This document shows, in pieces, positions 58,978 through 64,000 of a DNA stretch of 64,000 nt. Positions within the stretch are counted from its first letter, which is position 1, and every line of letters starts with the position of its first letter. The translations under genes were made by a program, and so were the position numbers. The stretch is from an uncultured Alistipes sp. Lineage in GTDB: Bacteria; Bacteroidota; Bacteroidia; Bacteroidales; UBA932. The stretch spans positions 124,001 through 188,000 of the forward strand of contig URSC01000003.1 of assembly GCA_900550465.1 (NCBI GenBank), read 5' to 3'. The notes beneath the pieces are model-generated. The model was not told where the DNA came from. It saw only the letters and a program-made list of their open reading frames with translations, and did no database searches.

Positions 58978-60972
58978 TTACTTTTTAATAACGACATATT
59001 CTCTGTATGCCTTGTGGGCGTTGACCGCGTTGCGGAAGCTGTCCCAGTCGGCAGGCTCGTAGACTCTCTTCTTGAGAGCGAGAGTGTTGTGGAGAACCAC
59101 CTCATTTCCCTCCTGAGAGAGAGAACCGCTGAAGTCGGCTCCGCTGCCCTGCATCTCATCTGCCTTGGGAGCGGTCACCATAGTGTAGCCGTCAGGGATA
59201 CGGATGGTCTCGTCCAGCTCGACCAGACGGGAGCAGCCGTCCTTGAAGCCGTACTGGCGCTCCTCTACGGAGGTATTGATCCTCAGATAGGAGCGGACAT
59301 TGTTATAGACATTGTTCATGGCGATGGGACGGAAGAGCATCACCCCGTCTCCCACCACGGCATAGTCGGGAATCTCATAGCGGAAGGTTATGCTGATGGG
59401 GGCCGCCTGATAGTCCTTGGGGTTCCTGCCGTAGTTCACGCTGACAAGGCGGGCCTTGGGCGAGACATTGAGCAGCTGACGTTCCATGTTGTTGCGCCAC
59501 TCGCTCTGGAAACCTGTGGTGAAGATGCTGCGGATACCCCTGTCGCTCTGTCCCTCGGCGGATACGGTGAGAGTGCCCTTGAGGGTTCCGTTCTCATCTA
59601 TGGTATTTTCGGCCTTGATGCGGAAATAATGGTTCTCGGGAGCGGAGAGCGGGGTCAGGCAGAGATCCGAGCCTTCGGGAACTCCGGGCAGATAGTTCTG
59701 CTGCTGCTCGGCGCTGCTCCAGAGCTCGCGGGTGAAGGGCACCCAGGTCGGGTCGAGAGGCATATAAGTGCCGTTGGAAAGCTTAACAACAGCCACGCAG
59801 TGGTTGAAATGGTCGGCGGGAATGCTCTCTACGCGGCTGCCGGCCATCGTCATCGCGGGATAGGCCTCGAAACCGGCCATGCGCAGGAAGGAAATCAGGG
59901 TACCGGCGATATCCTTGCAGACACCGCAGCGGTCGGTGTAGTTCATCTTAGTGTTGTGCAGGGTGTAGCCCTCGCCCTTGCCCATAGTGATGCCGGAGTA
60001 GCGGATGTTGTCGGCCACCCAATGGGTCAGCACGGCTATCTTCTCCATCTCGGTTTCCTTGCCCCGGATCAGCTCGTCCACCTTCTTCTGGGCGGGAGCG
60101 TAAGCCTCGAAACTGCCGTAGTCCTCGTTCACTTTATTGAACCAAAGAGACTTCTCCACCCAGTTGGGAGTGGTGGACATCATCAGCTTGGGAGCCGCGT
60201 CGAAGAGGTCCACCATATTGGGCTCGCGGGTGAAAGGCATCACGTCATTCACCGCGAACTTATAGACCTTGCGGCCGTCCTCATATCTCATCGAAGACGC
60301 ACATTCGCCCTGATAGAACTGGAACTGAGCCTCCTTCTCCATAGGAAGAGAGACAGAGTACACCTTGCGGACCGTGGGATCAGCGCACCAGAAAGGCACG
60401 ATGTCGTAGAACTGCCCCCTCATCGGAGGGATGAAGCGGGAATCGTCCTCACCGTCAGCCGGAACAGCTGCACCCGCGGACGCAGCAGCACCTGATTCAG
60501 ATGTCAGCAGGGCATAGGTGAAGCCCTTCTTGGCGATCTCGTACTCCACGATGTCCCCGGGCCTGAGCGCACCCACCTCTATCATAATCTGACGGGCGCC
60601 CCAGTAAATCGAGCGGGCCGGAGCCACATAGTCCAGGGCCTTCGAGACATCCAGACGCTCCACATCCCCGCCTGCACGGTAGACGGTCACATACTTGAAC
60701 TCGGCAAAAGCCGTGAGAGGATCGTAGTCATACTTGAGGACTCTGTTGGCGACGGCTCCTGCAGGAGTCTGCACCCTGAACGCCTTGTAGACTGCGAACG
60801 AGCCCTGGCCTGTGGGCTCCACGCTGACCGAAGTGCTGTCCAGCAGAACCACACAGTCAGCATTCAGATAGGCCTGGTCAGCCGCTGCGGCCTCATACTG
60901 CCTCCAGGTCTGGGCCGACAGGGCCGCCGAGGCGAGAAGCACGCAGGACAATACAGTAAAAATCCGTTTCAT
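58978..60972 (-). CDS. DUF3857 and transglutaminase-like domain secreted protein
   Basis: 664 residues with a signal peptide (1-21). A DUF3857 domain (about 50-230) is followed by a transglutaminase core with an intact triad: Cys352 in 'YTDRCGVCKDIAGTL', His391 in 'DHFNHCVAVV', Asp407 in 'MPLDPTW'. A C-terminal DUF2569-type beta domain follows. Such proteins are periplasmic or surface-associated; the substrate is unknown. First gene of the leftward block. A TAACTTGG (one mismatch to TAnnTTTG) lies at 61016-61023. Confidence 0.85.
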   Translation of the reverse strand: MKRIFTVLSCVLLASAALSAQTWRQYEAAAADQAYLNADCVVLLDSTSVSVEPTGQGSFAVYKAFRVQTPAGAVANRVLKYDYDPLTAFAEFKYVTVYRAGGDVERLDVSKALDYVAPARSIYWGARQIMIEVGALRPGDIVEYEIAKKGFTYALLTSESGAAASAGAAVPADGEDDSRFIPPMRGQFYDIVPFWCADPTVRKVYSVSLPMEKEAQFQFYQGECASSMRYEDGRKVYKFAVNDVMPFTREPNMVDLFDAAPKLMMSTTPNWVEKSLWFNKVNEDYGSFEAYAPAQKKVDELIRGKETEMEKIAVLTHWVADNIRYSGITMGKGEGYTLHNTKMNYTDRCGVCKDIAGTLISFLRMAGFEAYPAMTMAGSRVESIPADHFNHCVAVVKLSNGTYMPLDPTWVPFTRELWSSAEQQQNYLPGVPEGSDLCLTPLSAPENHYFRIKAENTIDENGTLKGTLTVSAEGQSDRGIRSIFTTGFQSEWRNNMERQLLNVSPKARLVSVNYGRNPKDYQAAPISITFRYEIPDYAVVGDGVMLFRPIAMNNVYNNVRSYLRINTSVEERQYGFKDGCSRLVELDETIRIPDGYTMVTAPKADEMQGSGADFSGSLSQEGNEVVLHNTLALKKRVYEPADWDSFRNAVNAHKAYREYVVIKK

Positions 60973-61015
60973 ATCCTAAAATGTTGCTTAAATACGGTTA
61001 GTGGTAAAAACTTTG

Positions 61016-61023
61016 CCAAGTTA
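61016..61023 (-). promoter_or_regulatory. Weak -7 element candidate (TAACTTGG) for the DUF3857-hydrogenase block
   Basis: One mismatch to TAnnTTTG on the minus strand, 43 bases before the ATG at 60972. No better candidate in this gap. Confidence 0.3.
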
Positions 61024-61082
61024 CGAAAATTTCCGATACCCCGGCCGCATTTATGCAGCATTTTTCTCACCTTCAACGGACC

Positions 61083-61841
61083 TCAGTCATTTCTGCGGCA
61101 GAGATAAGTCAGGGCCGCCTGGGCGCAGACACAGCCGAAGACGGCTGGGATGTAGGAGATGGTGCCTACCTGGGACTTCTTGTTGCGCTCGCCCTCGGTA
61201 GGGACAATGGCGTCACGGTCGGGCAGTTCCTCCGAGAACACCACGGGGAAGCCCTTGCTGATGCCTATCTTGCGGAGTTTCTTCCGGAGAATGAAGGCCA
61301 GGGGGCAGTTGTAGGACTTCGAGAGGTCGGCCAGACGGACCTTCGTGGCATCGAATTTGGCTCCGGCTCCCATCGAGGAGACAAGGGGGATACCGCTGTG
61401 GACGCAATGGGCGATAAGGGCAATCTTAGGGGCCAGGGTATCAATCGCATCGATGAGAAAATCCGGGCGGGCAACCCCTGCCTCGGCGCAGGAACGCTCT
61501 ATGAGCGCCGCTACATTGTCCTCGGTAAGGTATTCTTCCACCTTGATTATCTGCAATTCCGGATTGATGTCCAGAAGCCTTTCCGACATAACCTCAGTCT
61601 TGGGCCGTCCTACGGTCGAGCAGAGTGCCAGCAGCTGCCGGTTCCGGTTGCTCTCCGAAACTTTGTCCGAGTCTATGATTATCATCCGCCCTACTCCGGC
61701 GCGGGCCGTCATCTCCGCAGCGTATGCCCCCACCCCGCCCAGACCGGCGACCACCACAGTCGCCCTTTTCAGGGCCTGCAAGGCCTCCCCGCCCACGAGC
61801 AGGGCGGTGCGCTCGAGCCACGCGGGACTATTTTCCGGCAT
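61083..61841 (-). CDS. tcdA: tRNA threonylcarbamoyladenosine dehydratase (TcdA)
   Basis: A 252-residue E1-like ATP-dependent enzyme that cyclises t6A37 to ct6A in tRNA. The nucleotide motif 'VVVAGLGGVGAYAAEM' is at 28-43, 'IDSDKVSESNRNRQLLA' near 75-91, the catalytic-domain motif 'IDAIDTLAPKIALIAHC' is present, and there are late Cys residues. Length is standard. Its start overlaps the mazG end by 14 bases, so both belong to one operon. Confidence 0.9.
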   Translation of the reverse strand: MPENSPAWLERTALLVGGEALQALKRATVVVAGLGGVGAYAAEMTARAGVGRMIIIDSDKVSESNRNRQLLALCSTVGRPKTEVMSERLLDINPELQIIKVEEYLTEDNVAALIERSCAEAGVARPDFLIDAIDTLAPKIALIAHCVHSGIPLVSSMGAGAKFDATKVRLADLSKSYNCPLAFILRKKLRKIGISKGFPVVFSEELPDRDAIVPTEGERNKKSQVGTISYIPAVFGCVCAQAALTYLCRRND

Positions 61842-62670
61842 TGTCCTCAGAATTTTTCTCCAGGGCCTTCGCCTCGTCCCAGATAGCGTCCATCTCCGCC
61901 AGCGTCATGTCCTTCAGAGACTTGCCCTGACGGATAGTGTGCTCCTCGAGATAGGTAAAGCGGCGGCGGAACTTGGCGCAGGTCATCTCTAACGCCGTGT
62001 CGGGATTCAGGTCGTACAGACGGGCAGCATTCACTATAGAGAATAGGAAATCACCGAGCTCCCCCTCAGCCCTTTTCACCGACTCAGGGTCCGACTTGTC
62101 CATCCGGCCCAGCTCCTCGCGGAACTCCCCGAGCTCCTCGGCCACCTTGTCCCAGACCTGGGAGCGCTCCTCCCAGTCGAAGCCCACGGCGCGGGCCTTA
62201 TCCTGCATGCGGTAGGCCTTGAGCAGCGGCGGCAGGGAGACAGGCACTCCCGAGAGCACCCGCTTGTTCCCGTCCTTTTCCTTGGTCTTGAGTTCCTCCC
62301 AGTTCTGCACCACCTGGTCGGCCCCGTCCACATGGACCTCGCCGAAAACGTGCGGATGGCGGTAGATCAGTTTGTCACACAGACGGTTGATCACGTCCAC
62401 GATATCGTATTCGCCCTTTTCCGAGGCAATCTTGGCATAGAAGACGATGTGCAGGAGCACGTCGCCCAGTTCCTTGGATACCTCCCTGCCCTCCCCGCGG
62501 AGGATGGCGTCGCTCAACTCGTAAGTCTCCTCAATCGTCTGAGGACGCAGCGACTCCGTGGTCTGCTTGTGGTCCCAGGGGCATTTCTCCCTGAGTTCGT
62601 CCATTATATCCAGAAGGCGGCCGAAAGCCTCCAGCTTGGCCTCCCTCGATGACATCTCGTTTCTGCTCAT
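61828..62670 (-). CDS. mazG: Nucleoside triphosphate pyrophosphohydrolase MazG
   Basis: 280 residues, the two-domain MazG that hydrolyses NTPs to NMPs and lowers mutagenic or alarmone nucleotides. The first domain begins 'DELREKCPWDHKQT' and has the 'EETYELSDAI' motif (metal-binding Glu residues). The second domain shows 'ERSQVWDKVAEELGEFREEL' and 'EGELGDFLFSIVNAARL'. An alternative ATG at 62655 is possible. A TATCTTAG (one mismatch) at 62690-62697 may be its -7 element. Confidence 0.93.
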   Translation of the reverse strand: MSRNEMSSREAKLEAFGRLLDIMDELREKCPWDHKQTTESLRPQTIEETYELSDAILRGEGREVSKELGDVLLHIVFYAKIASEKGEYDIVDVINRLCDKLIYRHPHVFGEVHVDGADQVVQNWEELKTKEKDGNKRVLSGVPVSLPPLLKAYRMQDKARAVGFDWEERSQVWDKVAEELGEFREELGRMDKSDPESVKRAEGELGDFLFSIVNAARLYDLNPDTALEMTCAKFRRRFTYLEEHTIRQGKSLKDMTLAEMDAIWDEAKALEKNSEDNAGK

Positions 62671-62715
62671 ATTCTTAAAAATTGAGCCGCTAAGATAGGT
62701 ATTTTTCCGGCAGAA

Positions 62716-62775
62716 TCACAAGGCTGATACCTCTTCCGGAGTCAAATCCGTCTTCGGGTCAAGGTACTTTTTCAT
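62716..62775 (-). pseudogene. 5' remnant of a second Rpn nuclease gene
   Basis: ATG 62775, TGA 62716-62718, 19 residues 'MKKYLDPKTDLTPEEVSAL'. The first 11 differ from the intact Rpn start (32543-33418) at one position only. The upstream arrangement (-7 element, then iterons) is the same as at the intact locus. It is too short to function, so the rest of the gene was lost here. Confidence 0.8.
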
Positions 62776-62802
62776 AACCGATCAATTAATTATTTCCGAC
62801 CG

Positions 62803-62810
62803 CAAAGATA
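62803..62810 (-). promoter_or_regulatory. -7 promoter element (TATCTTTG) of the rpn remnant
   Basis: Perfect TAnnTTTG on the minus strand, 27 bases before the remnant ATG, matching the placement at the intact rpn locus. Confidence 0.5.
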
Positions 62811-62836
62811 CGTATAAAGGGAATAACAAACCAGTC

Positions 62837-62886
62837 ATGAAACGTATATAAACGATTATAAACGGCTATAAACGTTTAAAAACCGA
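62837..62886. repeat. 10-bp iteron array (copy 2)
   Basis: Tandem units ATGAAACGTA, TATAAACGAT, TATAAACGGC, TATAAACGTT and a decayed TAAAAACCGA. Units two and three are identical to the first two full units at 33489-33508. CCAGTC lies at its left edge, as at copy 1. Confidence 0.75.
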
Positions 62887-62917
62887 ACCTGCTCCTCCAT
62901 GCGGCACATGCACGCGC

Positions 62918-62925
62918 TATATTTG
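62918..62925 (+). promoter_or_regulatory. -7 promoter element (TATATTTG) of rtcB
   Basis: Perfect TAnnTTTG, 20 bases before the ATG at 62946. Confidence 0.55.
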
Positions 62926-62945
62926 CATCATAAAACGCAATACTT

Positions 62946-64000
62946 ATGAAAACGATAGAAGGACACGACGTGAAAATCTTCACTGACAACATCGAGAACA
63001 CAGCCCTGGAACAGATCGGCAGGCTGATGTCCATCGGCACGTTCAGCGGATGCAAGGTCCGCATCATGCCGGATGTGCACGCTGGGGCCGGCTGTGTCAT
63101 AGGCTTCACCGGCGACCTTGGCGACAAGGTCATTCCTAATATTGTCGGAGTGGACATCGGCTGCGGCATGCTCGTCCAGCCGTTCGCCTGCAGCGGAGAA
63201 ATTGACTTTCGCGCCCTGAACGAATTCATTCTGAACAATATTCCTTCAGGCAGGGGCATCCGGGACAAGGCGGAACTGGTGCTGCCCCAGCCTTATATGG
63301 GAAGGTACGGGGAAGCCAGGGAACTGATCAAGGCCCTGCGCTGCTTCCGCGACCTGAAGGACAGCAAGCGGCTGTACAAGGCCGCCGGTACGCTGGGCGG
63401 CGGCAATCATTTCATCGAGCTGGACCATGATGACAGCGGCAGGATGTACATCGTGGTACACACCGGCAGCCGCAATCTAGGCAAGCAGGTGGCCGAAATC
63501 TACCAGAAACTGGCGGTAAAAAACATGTCCGGCTGGGACAGACTGATGGATCAGCAGGCTCGGATGATTGAGGAATACAAGGCAGCAGGACGCCGCTCGG
63601 AACTTCAGGAGGCCATCCGTCAACTGCACTGCTCCTTCAGGATGCAGCGGCCGCCGGTTCCAGACGAGCTGTGCTGGCTCGAAGGTCAGCCCAGGGAAGA
63701 CTATCTGCACGACATGCGCCTGTGTCAGGAATGGGCCCGGATCAACCGCAGCATCATCATAGACCTACTGACCGGCCATCTGCGGACTCAGGGCAATATC
63801 ACCGCCGCTCCGGAGACTCTGCTCCCCGAACGCTTCGAGAGCGTCCACAACTACATCGGTGACGACAATATCATCCGCAAGGGCGCCATCTCCGCCTGCG
63901 AGGGACAGAAGTGCATCATCCCCATGAACATGCGGGACGGTTCCCTGATATGCTCCGGCAAGGGCAATCCCGACTGGAACTTCTCCGCCCCTCACGGCGC
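62946..64000 (+). CDS. rtcB: RtcB family RNA ligase, N-terminal ~350 residues (3' end outside window)
   Basis: Open from ATG 62946 to the window edge. RtcB joins 2',3'-cyclic phosphate or 3'-phosphate RNA to 5'-OH RNA using GTP and Mn2+. Motifs: 'IMPDVHAGAGCVIGFTG', 'VGVDIGCGM' (metal Asp and Cys), 'GTLGGGNHFIEL' (metal His), 'VVHTGSRNLGKQ' (metal His), and near the edge 'APHGA'. The catalytic guanylated His lies beyond the edge or close to it. A standard -7 element precedes it. No archease or RtcR gene is visible. Confidence 0.9.
   Translation, partial: MKTIEGHDVKIFTDNIENTALEQIGRLMSIGTFSGCKVRIMPDVHAGAGCVIGFTGDLGDKVIPNIVGVDIGCGMLVQPFACSGEIDFRALNEFILNNIPSGRGIRDKAELVLPQPYMGRYGEARELIKALRCFRDLKDSKRLYKAAGTLGGGNHFIELDHDDSGRMYIVVHTGSRNLGKQVAEIYQKLAVKNMSGWDRLMDQQARMIEEYKAAGRRSELQEAIRQLHCSFRMQRPPVPDELCWLEGQPREDYLHDMRLCQEWARINRSIIIDLLTGHLRTQGNITAAPETLLPERFESVHNYIGDDNIIRKGAISACEGQKCIIPMNMRDGSLICSGKGNPDWNFSAPHG

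Overview
The window reads as chromosomal DNA of a GC-rich Bacteroidales bacterium. Support comes from the -7 promoter element TAnnTTTG typical of Bacteroidetes in front of most transcription units, from Bacteroidetes-type families (DUF349, DUF4251, DUF3857 pairs, Rpn nuclease), and from lipid A synthesis. Codon use is strongly G/C-ending. The genus cannot be fixed from sequence alone; a Rikenellaceae-like or similar high-GC gut lineage is a guess. About 50 protein genes, one tRNA gene and several repeat-filled gaps are visible.

Layout. 0-4.3 kb: tail of a THUMP-like methyltransferase, then a leftward operon of a membrane sensor without an output domain, TrkH and a RecD-like helicase. 4.3-8.9 kb: gapA, back-to-back with a surE-lpxB-dapF operon. 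8.2-14.9 kb: leftward DUF349-yidC-yggS and rightward trmD-tetR-lysE. 14.97-15.66 kb: paired palindromic repeats, followed by tRNA-Ser(CGA) with an unusually long inverted repeat at its 3' side. 15.9-21.6 kb: an ABC transporter pair, then leftward rfbA-rfbB-uup plus a 57-residue two-helix membrane protein. 21.7-31.5 kb: a giant AsmA-like protein, a DUF4251 protein, and a rightward heavy-metal RND efflux operon (His-rich adaptor, pump, TolC). 31.5-35.4 kb: a degraded accessory patch (DUF1963, Rpn nuclease with 10-bp iterons, a broken AlbA-type regulator, truncated fragments). 35.4-43.6 kb: M28 peptidase-like, uvrB, a Rel with a degraded hydrolase half, uvrA. 43.6-45.2 kb: AT-richer repeat and remnant zone. 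45.2-48.9 kb: phosphatase, amino-acid symporter, prfA. 49-61 kb: one long leftward block. 61-64 kb: tcdA-mazG, a second Rpn remnant with the same iterons, and the start of an RtcB ligase.

The most interesting region is 48.99-61.0 kb. An HndABCD-type electron-bifurcating [FeFe]-hydrogenase is preceded on the same strand by two DRTGG proteins, two small GHKL ATPases, a PHP phosphoesterase and an [FeFe]-hydrogenase-like protein that has lost one H-cluster cysteine and the proton-transfer cysteine. This looks like a cytoplasmic redox- or H2-sensing relay attached to the enzyme. It abuts, by one nucleotide, a pair of periplasmic DUF3857 transglutaminase-like proteins, one with an intact triad and one that appears degenerate. 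Second in interest are two repeat systems: the 10-bp TATAAACG iterons upstream of both rpn loci, and pairs of 15-bp palindromes always 39 nt apart.
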